64,000 bases of DNA from Candidatus Gastranaerophilales bacterium (GTDB taxonomy: Bacteria > Cyanobacteriota > Vampirovibrionia > Gastranaerophilales > Gastranaerophilaceae), in NCBI GenBank assembly GCA_944324305.1, contig CALUVV010000010.1, positions 1-64,000 on the forward strand, read 5' to 3'. Shown in pieces: positions 25,854 to 34,273 of the stretch. The notes beneath the pieces are model-generated. The model saw nothing but the letters and a program-made list of their open reading frames with translations. It was not told the DNA's origin and ran no database searches. The position numbers were made by a program, and so were the translations under genes. The stretch's first letter is position 1; each line of letters opens with the position of its first letter.

Positions 25854-27413
25854 TTAATTCTCTGCTTTCCTCTCTCCTTTTAATAAAAACATAAAAGGAA
25901 TTAAAATAAAACAAGCCAAAGCGAATACTTTAAAAGTAGTCATATAGGCACATAGGGTAGACTGCTGGATTAGCTCGTTATAAAGCATTTTACCTGCCAT
26001 ATAAGTTGCGTTCATCATATCACCTGCATGATGAACAAATGAACCTGCATATGTACTTAATTTTTCCATAAATACGGAATTTGAAATACTTAAATTTTTT
26101 ACAAGAGCGTTCTGGTGAATTTGTGAAAATCGCGAAATCATTGTTGCAACAAGAGAAGTCCCGATTGCTCCGCCGATTGTTTTTAAAAGGTTTTGCAAAC
26201 CCGATGCGTTTGTCATCTGGTCATTTCTTAATGTTATACAGGACAAGGTAGTTATAGGCATAAAAGAAAATACTAATCCCATACCAAAAATATAATTCGG
26301 AATAGCAATATTAAAAGGGTTAATTTCAAGGTTTAAAAGACCTAACATCCAGCCTCCTATCCCTAAAGCACACAACCCCATAATCCCGTATGTTTTGTAA
26401 CTGATTTTTCCTCCGAGACCTCCGAAAATTAATAATGCAGTAAGACACCCTAAACCTCGCGGCATTATTGCCAAACCGCTTAAAAAAGAATCATATCCGA
26501 GCATATATTGAAGCATCTGGGGTAAAATAGCAAGTGATGCAAGTAATACTGCATTAATTAAAATCAACATAACTGTGCCGAAAACATAATTTGAATCTTT
26601 TAGAACTTCAAGTTTCACAAGAGGATTTTTGCCCTTAACCTGTGAATAGAAAAACAATACAGCTCCACAAACTGCAACGGCACTTAACCAGCATATCCAC
26701 GGTGCATTAAACCAGTCAGCATCATTACCCTTATCAAAAACTATTTGTAATGGAACAAGCCAAACACAAAGCCATAAAAATCCCCACTTATCCAAATGAA
26801 TATTGTCTTGCTTTGAAGCATACGGAGGATCTTCAAGAAATCTTTTAGCAAGAGCAATACAGAAAAAACCAACAGGGACATTTATAAAAAAGATATAAGG
26901 CCACGACCAGTTTTCAGTAATATAACCGCCCATAACAGGACCTAAAATAGGTGCAACAATAACAACAAGACCGAAAACAGCCATTGCCTTATTTCTTGCT
27001 TCTCCTGAAAAACATTCCATACAAACCGCCTGAGCCATTGGCATTAGACAGCCCCCGCCGAAACCTTGCATTGCACGTGCTAATACAATCATACCTATAG
27101 AATTTGAAATCCCGCATAAAAACGATGCTATTGTAAATATAAAAACACCGAGCATGAAGAAATTTTTTCTTCCGAGAAATTTACAGAAAAAATCTATCAT
27201 TGGAATTACTATGCTGCTCGCCATCAGGTAGCTTGTCAAAACCCAAATAGATTCCTGACTGCTGACGGAATATGAACCGGCAATATGCGGCAATGCAACG
27301 TTTGCAACTGTTTCATCCAATGCATACATAAATGTTGCAAGCATTACGGGTAAAATTATTAACCATGGATTGGTTTTAGGTTTCCACTCCTGAACTTGTT
27401 CTTGTGTAGACAT
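25854..27413 (-). CDS. DHA2-family MFS multidrug efflux transporter (EmrB-like), first copy
   Basis: This 519-residue transporter is paralogous to the gene just downstream. It shows LDETVANVALPHIAGSYS in helix 1, GFGGGCLMPMAQAV and GPVMGGYITENWSWPYIF. It would pump amphipathic drugs through the EmrA-like adaptor and the TolC-like channel encoded nearby. A hairpin in the 53-bp gap to emrA may adjust its expression. Confidence 0.88.
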   Translation of the reverse strand: MSTQEQVQEWKPKTNPWLIILPVMLATFMYALDETVANVALPHIAGSYSVSSQESIWVLTSYLMASSIVIPMIDFFCKFLGRKNFFMLGVFIFTIASFLCGISNSIGMIVLARAMQGFGGGCLMPMAQAVCMECFSGEARNKAMAVFGLVVIVAPILGPVMGGYITENWSWPYIFFINVPVGFFCIALAKRFLEDPPYASKQDNIHLDKWGFLWLCVWLVPLQIVFDKGNDADWFNAPWICWLSAVAVCGAVLFFYSQVKGKNPLVKLEVLKDSNYVFGTVMLILINAVLLASLAILPQMLQYMLGYDSFLSGLAIMPRGLGCLTALLIFGGLGGKISYKTYGIMGLCALGIGGWMLGLLNLEINPFNIAIPNYIFGMGLVFSFMPITTLSCITLRNDQMTNASGLQNLLKTIGGAIGTSLVATMISRFSQIHQNALVKNLSISNSVFMEKLSTYAGSFVHHAGDMMNATYMAGKMLYNELIQQSTLCAYMTTFKVFALACFILIPFMFLLKGERKAEN

Positions 27414-27436
27414 ACTTCCCCACGTTTTATATTTGT

Positions 27437-27461
27437 AAGGAGCCTTTAATTAAGGCTCCTT
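27437..27461 (-). promoter_or_regulatory. Intercistronic hairpin between emrA-like and emrB-like genes
   Basis: AAGGAGCC and GGCTCCTT form a stem of at least 8 bp. Neither side has a proper T-run in the operon direction, so it is more likely an RNA-stability or processing hairpin than a terminator. Confidence 0.45.
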
Positions 27462-27466
27462 GTTTG

Positions 27467-28465
27467 CTATTTAACCCTTACTTTAGGAACAACTGACATG
27501 CCGGGAACGATATTATATTCATTCGGGTCAATTTTTTCTGTAAATACGATTTTTACAGGTATTCTCTGTACAATCTTAACGAATGACCCTACAGCATTTT
27601 CTGGCGGGAATAAACTTGATTTTGCACCTGATGCGCGCTGAATACTGTCAATTTTTCCTTTAAATACTTTATTCGGATATGTATCAACTTTAATATCAAC
27701 TTCCTGACCCGGTTTCATGTGGCGGAGTTGATTTTCTTTAAAGTTTGCGACTACCCATACATCTTCCGGAACAATTACGAAAAGTGGAGAACCTACATTT
27801 ACGTACATACCTTTTTCAACACGTCTTGATGATACTGTTCCTGTCTGAGGTGCATAAATGTTTGTATATCCGAGATTTAATTTTGCTTTATCTCTTAAAG
27901 CTTTAATTTCTTTTAAGTCAGCATCGGCAACTTTGTTTCCGTTTTCCGAAAGCAAAGCTTCTTCGGATTGGGTTAAATTAGCCTGAGCGGAATCGTATTT
28001 TGCCTGTGCAGTGTCAAGTGTCTGCTTGGAAACAGCACCTTGAGCATACAAATTTTTATATCTGTCCAAATCTTTTTTTGCAACATCAATATTTGTCTGC
28101 ATTGCTTTAAAGTTAGCTTTTGCATTTTTCTGGTTTAACAGAGTTCTTTCATATTTAGCCTCTGCCTGTGCAAGAGCGACTTCATAGTCAGCAGGGTCGA
28201 TTTTTGCAACAAGATCGCCTTCTTTAACCTTCTGGTTATCGGTAATATAAACATCGGTAATCTGGCCGCTTACACGCGGAGCAACCTGAACTGTTGTAGT
28301 TTCGACATAGGCGTCATCCGTTGACTGGTACATTAATGCATCATGAATTACAAAAGCACCCGCAATTGCAACCACAATCCCTACTCCCAATGCAATATAT
28401 CTTTTAAACGGTTTGTGTTCTTTTTTAACTTCTTGTTCTTCTACATTTGTATTTTGTTCTTCCAT
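27467..28465 (-). CDS. EmrA/HlyD-type membrane-fusion protein
   Basis: This 332-residue periplasmic adaptor links an MFS pump to an outer-membrane channel. A single N-terminal membrane helix (IALGVGIVVAIAGAFVI, residues 27-43) is followed by the biotinyl-lipoyl-like half motif VQVAPRVSGQITDVYI. A coiled-coil hairpin comes next (about 85-175), then the second half motif IYAPQTGTVSSRRVEKGMYV. The beta-barrel domain has VVANFKENQLRHMKPGQEV. Its length is slightly shorter than E. coli EmrA. It lies 25 bp downstream of the marR-type gene in the same operon. Confidence 0.9.
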   Translation of the reverse strand: MEEQNTNVEEQEVKKEHKPFKRYIALGVGIVVAIAGAFVIHDALMYQSTDDAYVETTTVQVAPRVSGQITDVYITDNQKVKEGDLVAKIDPADYEVALAQAEAKYERTLLNQKNAKANFKAMQTNIDVAKKDLDRYKNLYAQGAVSKQTLDTAQAKYDSAQANLTQSEEALLSENGNKVADADLKEIKALRDKAKLNLGYTNIYAPQTGTVSSRRVEKGMYVNVGSPLFVIVPEDVWVVANFKENQLRHMKPGQEVDIKVDTYPNKVFKGKIDSIQRASGAKSSLFPPENAVGSFVKIVQRIPVKIVFTEKIDPNEYNIVPGMSVVPKVRVK

Positions 28466-28490
28466 TTTCTACCTCATGTTATCAATTATA

Positions 28491-28958
28491 TTATATGTTC
28501 ATATTAACATTTTTTTCCAAATCGAGCCTAAATTTTTTCAGAGCTTCATGAACCCTGTCTACTTCTTCGGTTGAAATCTTTTTGGTAATACCGTCAAAGT
28601 ATCTTTTAATTTTTTTATTAATTGAACCGAGTTCTCTCAAGCCTGCTTCGGTAATGCCCATTTTTTTTACAAGTCTGTTGTTTTTCGTGTCAATAAATCG
28701 TGTAATAAATCCTTTTTCTTCCAGAGAATTTAAAATTCTGCCGGTATTTGCTCTATCTTTCAAAAGTAATTTTGCAAGATCTCTCTGACATATCCCTGCA
28801 TTAATCGACACTGTATCAAGTGCAAAATATTCATCGGGGGATATGGAAATCTCAAGTTTTTCAAACAGCTGGAGCGTAAGTATACGCATTAATCTTGCAG
28901 TCTGTTCAAGTTCATAATGTATGCTGTCTGTATAATGTTGTAATTTTGAATCCGTCAT
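28491..28958 (-). CDS. MarR-family transcriptional regulator
   Basis: This 155-residue winged-helix regulator has the MarR signature: LLKDRANTGRILNSLEEKGFI, then a beta-wing and KKMGITEAGLRELGS. It leads the efflux operon and is divergent from the TolC-like gene, so ligand-relieved repression of both directions is expected for the family. The -10 box TATAAT ends 6 nt before the ATG and no Shine-Dalgarno sequence is present, suggesting a leaderless mRNA. The likely operator is the inverted repeat at 28995-29024. Confidence 0.87.
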   Translation of the reverse strand: MTDSKLQHYTDSIHYELEQTARLMRILTLQLFEKLEISISPDEYFALDTVSINAGICQRDLAKLLLKDRANTGRILNSLEEKGFITRFIDTKNNRLVKKMGITEAGLRELGSINKKIKRYFDGITKKISTEEVDRVHEALKKFRLDLEKNVNMNI

Positions 28959-28994
28959 AAGTTTATTATAATTTAAATTATTATTTTAATATAT

Positions 28995-29024
28995 GTTGTA
29001 AAAAAAATATGTTGCATTTACAAC
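28995..29024. promoter_or_regulatory. Candidate MarR operator in divergent efflux promoter
   Basis: GTTGTAAA (28995-29002) and TTTACAAC (29017-29024) are exact inverted repeats with a 14-bp spacer. A further GTTGCA lies inside. The site is in the 128-bp gap between the marR-type and TolC-type genes, about 37 bp upstream of the marR start, where it could block both promoters. Confidence 0.55.
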
Positions 29025-29086
29025 AGTATTATGCTAACATATGATTATTAAAAATGCAAGCATTAAATATAGAGGAATATAATAAA

Positions 29087-30502
29087 GTGAGAAAGATTAT
29101 ATCAATAGCATTACTGGCAAGTTTTATGAGCATGAATATCATGCCTGTATTTGCGCTTGAAAACAGCAACAGCGCATCTACAGCAACACCGAAACAATTT
29201 AAAAGCATGGTGAAGAAAAATAAAAAAACATCAGATGATTATAAATTCGCTTATGTAAATATGAACTGGTGGGATAACTTTAACGATGATATTTTAACAT
29301 CATATATTCAAAAAGCTATATTAAATAATTACGATTTAAAAATGGCTTCCTTAAACGTTCAGGAATATTACCAGAATGTTAAAATTCAGTTTGCAAATGA
29401 ATTGCCTCAGGCAGGCGTCGGATTTTCCCCAGCTTACATTAAAGGACTTAATACCACAAGCACTGATTGGTCGTTCATTGCTCCAGCTATGATTAACTAT
29501 GAAGTTGATATTTTTCTGAAAAACAGAGATAAAACAAAAGCGGTTAAGAAACTTTATGAAGGTTCTAAACTTGATGAAAGAGCCGCATATATCTCGATTG
29601 CGTCAGCTGTCGGAACAACATATTTAAATATTGTTAAACTTGACAAAACAATTGAACTTCAGGAACAAATTGTTAAGCAAAGACAAGATATTTATAATCT
29701 TATGCTTGCAAGAAACAAAGAAGGTTTAACATCAACCGCAGACACAGTAAAAGCTAATAAAGCACTGGTTCAAGGCCAAACCGATTTAATTGAGTTAAAG
29801 AAACAGAGAGAGAAATTATTGCATCAATTCTGCGTGCTTATCGGCGAAAGCCCCGAAAATGCAAATTCTATTGAAAGAACTTCATTAGATCAGCTTGTAT
29901 ATGATTTAAATATTCCAGCAAGCATTCCGTCAGAAATCATCATGCAGAGACCTGACTACATGAGAGCGGAATTAATGGTTGAAAAAGCAGGACTTGATGT
30001 AAGAGTTGCTAAAAAAGAACTCCTTCCGACAATTAATATTTCGGGATTTGCATTGTTTAATGCAGGCGATTTGGGAAGCATTTTGACAACCAAAAACGCA
30101 TTAATGGGACTTGCGGGTGGTGCAATATTACCTTTGTTTACGGGCGGAAGAAGACTTGCAAACATCAGATTGAAAAAAGCAGCTTATGAAAGAATTTTGC
30201 AAGACTATTACAAAACAAATTTGACAGCTATTCAGGAAGTTAACGATGCACTTGTGGCTTCGAGAATGGACAAAGAGAAAATGAATCAAACATTAACTCA
30301 GTCAAATTTGGAAAAAGCGGATTACAAATACAACGAACATAAATTCAACGAAGGAACGATTTCCAAACTTGATTTAATTCAATATCATGAAAATCTGCTA
30401 ACTATAGACAAACTCGTTGCCCAGCAAAAAGTTGAATGTATGGTAGATGCAATCGGACTTTACAAAGCAACGGGAAGCAAACCTTATGACTATGTAAATT
30501 AA
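29087..30502 (+). CDS. TolC/NodT-type outer-membrane efflux channel
   Basis: This is an outer-membrane factor of about 471 residues that completes the tripartite pump with the EmrA/EmrB-like proteins. The GTG at 29087 is preferred over the ATG at 29054: it follows GAGGAA and puts the signal peptide (MRKIISIALLASFMS... VFA) at the N-terminus. The outer-membrane efflux repeats show as YDLKMASLNVQEYYQNVK and RPDYMRAELMVEKAGLDV, with a beta-barrel stretch near LPTINISGFALF. No lipobox Cys follows the signal. It is divergent from the marR-type regulator. Confidence 0.87.
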   Translation: MRKIISIALLASFMSMNIMPVFALENSNSASTATPKQFKSMVKKNKKTSDDYKFAYVNMNWWDNFNDDILTSYIQKAILNNYDLKMASLNVQEYYQNVKIQFANELPQAGVGFSPAYIKGLNTTSTDWSFIAPAMINYEVDIFLKNRDKTKAVKKLYEGSKLDERAAYISIASAVGTTYLNIVKLDKTIELQEQIVKQRQDIYNLMLARNKEGLTSTADTVKANKALVQGQTDLIELKKQREKLLHQFCVLIGESPENANSIERTSLDQLVYDLNIPASIPSEIIMQRPDYMRAELMVEKAGLDVRVAKKELLPTINISGFALFNAGDLGSILTTKNALMGLAGGAILPLFTGGRRLANIRLKKAAYERILQDYYKTNLTAIQEVNDALVASRMDKEKMNQTLTQSNLEKADYKYNEHKFNEGTISKLDLIQYHENLLTIDKLVAQQKVECMVDAIGLYKATGSKPYDYVN

Positions 30503-30550
30503 ATTCACATATAATCATCACCTCTTTACTTTAATCCAATTAAAGTAATG

Positions 30551-30585
30551 TGCCGGCAAGCCTCACTATTGCCGGCATTTCTTTA
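30551..30585 (+). terminator. Terminator after the TolC-like gene
   Basis: TGCCGGCAA and TTGCCGGCA form a 9-bp stem with a 9-nt loop, followed by TTTCTTTATT. Confidence 0.82.
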
Positions 30586-30702
30586 TTGTAACGTGCCTGG
30601 TTCAAATTCAATATTATTATATAATTCTTTTGTTCTTAATCTTTTTCCTATATTATTTATTTTTTGAGCTGTTTCGTAATCTAACTTACAAGAACTATTC
30701 AT
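30583..30702 (-). CDS. Small protein (39 aa) divergent from an XRE regulator
   Basis: This is a short frame, MNSSCKLDYETAQKINNIGK..., ending ...EFEPGTLQ. AAGGAGACAAAAT lies directly before the ATG, which supports translation. The protein is soluble and mixed-charge, with no motif I recognise. It is divergent from the XRE gene at 30806, and a shared operator lies between. An analogous arrangement (small protein plus XRE) occurs at 61156-61686. It could be a small regulated peptide or an antitoxin-like partner; the sequence does not decide. Confidence 0.6.
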   Translation of the reverse strand: MNSSCKLDYETAQKINNIGKRLRTKELYNNIEFEPGTLQ

Positions 30703-30737
30703 TATTTTGTCTCCTTGTTTATAAAATTTAGTCAAAT

Positions 30738-30760
30738 ATAGTTGTTTATTAGTCAACTAT
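30738..30760. promoter_or_regulatory. Candidate XRE operator
   Basis: ATAGTTG and CAACTAT are inverted around a 9-bp centre in the gap between the 39-aa gene and the XRE gene. TAGTCAA and TGTCAATA (30779-30786) recur nearby. Autoregulation by the XRE protein is inferred. Confidence 0.5.
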
Positions 30761-30805
30761 ATAATATTGAATATATACTGTCAATAGTCTAATATAATTG
30801 GTATT

Positions 30806-31042
30806 ATGACAAATACAGATAATAATTTACGTATTAAAATTGGCCTTAAAATCAGAATTGAAAGAACTAAAAGAAAACTTTCTCAAGAAAAATTGAGCGA
30901 ATTATCAGACATAAGCAAAACCTATATCGGCTCTATTGAACGCGGAGAAAGTGTTCCTACAATTGATATATTAAACAAAATTGCAATTGCATTTGAGATG
31001 GAATTAAAAGAACTTGTTGATGTTTCAAAGGTTGATTTATAA
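30806..31042 (+). CDS. XRE-family regulator, single HTH domain
   Basis: This 78-residue protein consists almost entirely of a Cro/C1-type helix-turn-helix (LSQEKLSELSDISKTYIGSI, then ERGESVPTIDILNKIA). TATAAT (30793-30798) ends 7 nt before the ATG and no ribosome binding site is seen, so the mRNA is probably leaderless. It likely represses itself and the divergent 39-aa gene through the palindrome at 30738-30760. Its 3' end converges on prmC, 3 bp away. Confidence 0.8.
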   Translation: MTNTDNNLRIKIGLKIRIERTKRKLSQEKLSELSDISKTYIGSIERGESVPTIDILNKIAIAFEMELKELVDVSKVDL

Positions 31043-31045
31043 CAA

Positions 31046-31882
31046 TTATATATTCTTTCCTGTTATAACCCTGTCAATTCCCGCAAGGTCTTTTATGATT
31101 TCAATCTCTTTAAATCCGTTTTGCTGCATTATTGATTTTACGTCCTGTGATTGACCTATACCGAGTTCAAACATTAAATATCCGCCTTTGTTTAATACTT
31201 TATGAGCATCGACTGTTATTTTTTCGTAAAACTCAAGGCCTTTTTCATCTTTTGTAAAAAGTGCCTGTTCAGGGTCAAACTTAACCTCAATTTGAATATT
31301 TTCTTTTTCAAATGGCGGTATATAAGGCGGGTTTGAAATAATAATATCAAAGCTTTCACCCGGTTTAACGTTTGAAAAAACATCGGATTTTCTGAAAATA
31401 GCCTTATTAAATAAATTCAGCCTTGAAGCGTTATCAAGGGCAGTATTTAATGCATCCGTCGAAATATCAAGCCCGATAATTTGGCATTCGGTGTGTTTTG
31501 CAATCATGCAGGCAATACAGCCCGAACCTGTTCCCACATCAAGAGCTGTTTTAAAATTATTTTTATTAATTGTTTCAATAGCTTTTCTTACAAGAATTTC
31601 AGTTTCATCGCGGGGAATTAAAACAGACGGGTTTACGATAAACTTTTCTCCCATAAAATCGGCAAATCCTATTATATGCTGAACAGGCTGCCTTGTTTTT
31701 GCACGAAGTTCAGCTTTTTCTTTGACTAATTCAAGTTTTTCGGCCGTAAGTTTATTTCCCGCAATTATATCTTTTACTCCGTAATCAGCAAAATGCTCGA
31801 GCAGCATCTTGACTTCAACATTTGCTTCATTAGGTTCTATTCCGCTATCTGTCAATATTTTCAAAATCTCTTGAATACTCAT
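31046..31882 (-). CDS. prmC: Peptide chain release factor N5-glutamine methyltransferase
   Basis: This 278-residue PrmC (HemK) protein methylates the Gln of the GGQ motif in release factors, using SAM. An N-terminal helical domain contains RQPVQHIIGFADFMG. Motif I ALDVGTGSGCIACMIA lies near residue 118. The substrate-binding motif SNPPYIPP lies near 192. Its length is typical. Its start overlaps the end of the upstream gene by 38 nt, so they are translated as a coupled operon. Confidence 0.93.
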   Translation of the reverse strand: MSIQEILKILTDSGIEPNEANVEVKMLLEHFADYGVKDIIAGNKLTAEKLELVKEKAELRAKTRQPVQHIIGFADFMGEKFIVNPSVLIPRDETEILVRKAIETINKNNFKTALDVGTGSGCIACMIAKHTECQIIGLDISTDALNTALDNASRLNLFNKAIFRKSDVFSNVKPGESFDIIISNPPYIPPFEKENIQIEVKFDPEQALFTKDEKGLEFYEKITVDAHKVLNKGGYLMFELGIGQSQDVKSIMQQNGFKEIEIIKDLAGIDRVITGKNI

Positions 31883-32348
31883 TTAATATACTTTCTATTT
31901 CGTTTCTAGCCTCTAATTTTGAGGTTAAATCTTTTTTCTTTATATTATATTTTTTGCACAAACGGTCGTAATAATAAAGCTGTTTTTTTGTGGGAGTTTC
32001 CTTTGACATTTTAACTTCTTTGAGGAAGTTCCGTTTTTTCTTTTCAAACTCTTTCTGCGCCTGAATTAAAGGTTCCTGCTTTTTCTTATAATCATAATAT
32101 TTTCGGCACTCTTTTAAATAAAGAAGTGTTTCTTCGGTAAATTTAGGGTTATCCAAATAATTTTCCAGAAATTCAAAATGCGGATTGTTAATCTCAAAAT
32201 AATATCTTTCATCATCAAGAAATTTTTCAAGAATATCTTCCGCACACAATTCGGGAGATTTTTTAACAAGAGCGCGCAAAAAATTACACAGAGCGGATTT
32301 CTGTGTTTTTGTCATATCCTTGTAAATTTGATTTTTAATAAGGTACAT
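31845..32348 (-). CDS. Lys-rich helical protein upstream of prmC
   Basis: This 167-residue soluble protein is predicted to be mostly helical. A charged central part (KKKQEPLIQAQKEFEKKKRN) is followed by a C-terminal segment TPTKKQLYYYDRLCKKYNI, which resembles a DNA- or RNA-binding helical tail. I cannot assign a family. Its ATG shares one base with the stop of a 53-aa gene upstream, and its end overlaps prmC by 38 nt. The three genes are therefore a tightly coupled operon. Confidence 0.6.
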   Translation of the reverse strand: MYLIKNQIYKDMTKTQKSALCNFLRALVKKSPELCAEDILEKFLDDERYYFEINNPHFEFLENYLDNPKFTEETLLYLKECRKYYDYKKKQEPLIQAQKEFEKKKRNFLKEVKMSKETPTKKQLYYYDRLCKKYNIKKKDLTSKLEARNEIESILNEYSRDFENIDR

Positions 32349-32509
32349 TATTTCTTAAAAAGATCTTTTACGCTGAATTTACCGATATTTTCCTGATGAA
32401 ACTCTGCAAATTTTTTAACAATAGGATTTGTTTGAAGAACGGTTTTCTTTTGAACCTTTTCTTCTGTTTTAGTTTCATTTTCAATTACGGTAAACTCTCT
32501 GTTATCCAT
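32348..32509 (-). CDS. Small protein (53 aa), first gene of the prmC operon
   Basis: This short frame (MDNREFTVIENETKTEEKVQ... KFSVKDLFKK) has AGAGG upstream. Its TAA overlaps the next ATG by one base (TAATG), so translation of the two is coupled. The protein is charged and soluble. I do not recognise it. The stretch 32510-32615 upstream shows no further gene, only AT-rich promoter-like DNA. Confidence 0.6.
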   Translation of the reverse strand: MDNREFTVIENETKTEEKVQKKTVLQTNPIVKKFAEFHQENIGKFSVKDLFKK

Positions 32510-32615
32510 AAAATAATTATACCTCTTTATATATGTATAAAAAAGTTTGTTAAGAAAAAATTGACTTTTTCTTATATAAAAAGTATATAATGTTACAATT
32601 TGTAACTACATGGAA

Positions 32616-33374
32616 CTATGCAGCCGTTACCGAATTTTTCTTATCGACAAGTGCGGCGAGCTGTTTTTCAAGCTCATTTGTATTCTTTCCGAAACGTTTA
32701 GTACCTGCAATTCGTCTTTCAAGATTTTTAATAGAACCTTCAAGCGAAGCTATTTCCTGCTCTTTCTGAGAGGGCGAAAATTCAATCTTTCTTCCTTTTC
32801 GGGTAATTTCATCCAAATTTGCTTCAACAGAATTTTTAAGCTCACGTTCAGCTTTATTGTTCATTTGTAATTCAGCCAGTTTATTTTTTTGCTGTGTATT
32901 TAAAGGCTGGTATGAAATGCTTCTGTCGTAAGCTGTCTGATGTTCGGGCGTAACTATATTTTGTGAAGAATTTTCAACTAATCTTCTGCTTTTTGCGTCA
33001 ACATGTTGAGTATTTAAATTTTGAATTATTTGAGCTTCACGTTCGTTTGATACAGGTTTTGGGTTGCAATTAGCAGAAGTATTTTTTATCCTTTTCTTTT
33101 TGGAAACGGATGGAATATCCCAATTTTTATCTTTTGCTTTATCCAAAGCGGATTTAGTCTGAGAAACAACTTCTTGTGCAGTTTCTTTAACGGGTTTAGA
33201 ATTTTTTCTAAGCAGCATATAAGCACCAATTCCTGCCAGAGCTGTTAATGAACCCCATAAAATATATTCATATCCCTTATCAACTTTTTCCTTTTGTTTT
33301 TTATCCGAAATATTTTGATTTTTTATATCGGCCGAAACAGCTGTATTAGAGGTAAATGCTACTTTTTCTATCAT
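32616..33374 (-). CDS. Single-pass membrane protein with coiled-coil tail
   Basis: This 252-residue protein has one membrane helix at about residues 36-55 (YILWGSLTALAGIGAYMLLR). A basic, Asn/Gln-rich linker follows, then a C-terminal coiled coil (SPSQKEQEIASLEGSIKNLERRI). It has no cleavable signal peptide. The same plan of short N-terminal segment, glycine-containing helix and charged tail recurs in the proteins at 46833, 47858 and 57716, and looks typical of this lineage. The function is unknown. Confidence 0.6.
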   Translation of the reverse strand: MIEKVAFTSNTAVSADIKNQNISDKKQKEKVDKGYEYILWGSLTALAGIGAYMLLRKNSKPVKETAQEVVSQTKSALDKAKDKNWDIPSVSKKKRIKNTSANCNPKPVSNEREAQIIQNLNTQHVDAKSRRLVENSSQNIVTPEHQTAYDRSISYQPLNTQQKNKLAELQMNNKAERELKNSVEANLDEITRKGRKIEFSPSQKEQEIASLEGSIKNLERRIAGTKRFGKNTNELEKQLAALVDKKNSVTAA

Positions 33375-33517
33375 TTTTAAAATTAACCTTTCACTTTAAC
33401 ACACATTATAATAAAAACGTGTAAATTTAATTTTTTGCCTTAAAACACACTTATTGCATGCTTTTTAAAGTATTATAACCGCGCAGATACTTAATTAAAA
33501 GCATTTTTAATAAATTG

Positions 33518-34231
33518 TTACAATTGTAGTTTTGCAATCGGAACATCAAAAACAGCTTCTATGTCAACACCGTTTAATATTTCCGTAATAAGGTCATTCG
33601 GATTTAAATTTCTGTCAAACGAAGGAAGAATTCCCAGTATTTTAACATCGGTATATTCTTCAATAAGCCTCGGCATTAATTTAATATTCGCATCATCGGT
33701 ATTTTCGGGGTAATTTCCGAGGATTACTCCGCGGAATTTTATATTTTTTTCTTTTGCATGATTTATTGATAAAATTACATTATTTATCGCGGACGTATTA
33801 GCGGAAACTACCATTAATAATGGTAAGTCAAGCATTTTTATCATATCTTCTTCAAGAAAATTTTTACTCAAGGGAGTAGCAACACCGGACACGCCGTCTA
33901 CAATTAAGCACTCATTAATATCCTGAATTCGTTGAAAATCCTGTAAAATTGTATTTTTCTCAATAATCAGATTTTCAGCGGCCGCGGCTATTAAAGGTGC
34001 AGAATTTTGTTTCAAAAGATATGAGTAATAAGTTTTAATATACGGATCAATGAATTTTATAAAAGCTATATCATGTGATTGTACAAACCCGTTAATCTTT
34101 ACCGCACCGACTTCCACAGGCTTGTACACACCAGTGGAATATCCCAAACTTTGCATTGTTGCCGTAAGTCCCGCTGTAACGAAAATTTTATCCGAATTAT
34201 TGTCTGCACCTGTAATAAATAGCTCGAGCAT
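33518..34231 (-). CDS. Dethiobiotin-synthetase-like (BioD/AAA_26) protein with degenerate P-loop
   Basis: This 237-residue protein follows the BioD fold: N-terminal strand LELFITGADNNSDKIF, then GYSTGVYKPVEVGA and CLIVDGVSGVATPLS. A strand near LLMVVSANTSAINNVIL corresponds to the BioD segment before the adenine site. In true BioD the P-loop is GTDTGxGKT; here it is GADNNSDKI, without the Gly-Lys-Thr core. ATP use by the normal mechanism is therefore doubtful. No other biotin gene is near. It may be a divergent BioD or a related accessory protein. Confidence 0.6.
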   Translation of the reverse strand: MLELFITGADNNSDKIFVTAGLTATMQSLGYSTGVYKPVEVGAVKINGFVQSHDIAFIKFIDPYIKTYYSYLLKQNSAPLIAAAAENLIIEKNTILQDFQRIQDINECLIVDGVSGVATPLSKNFLEEDMIKMLDLPLLMVVSANTSAINNVILSINHAKEKNIKFRGVILGNYPENTDDANIKLMPRLIEEYTDVKILGILPSFDRNLNPNDLITEILNGVDIEAVFDVPIAKLQL

Positions 34232-34273
34232 AGACTAATACTAACACGCGGGAATTATAATTGTAAAGAAAAA

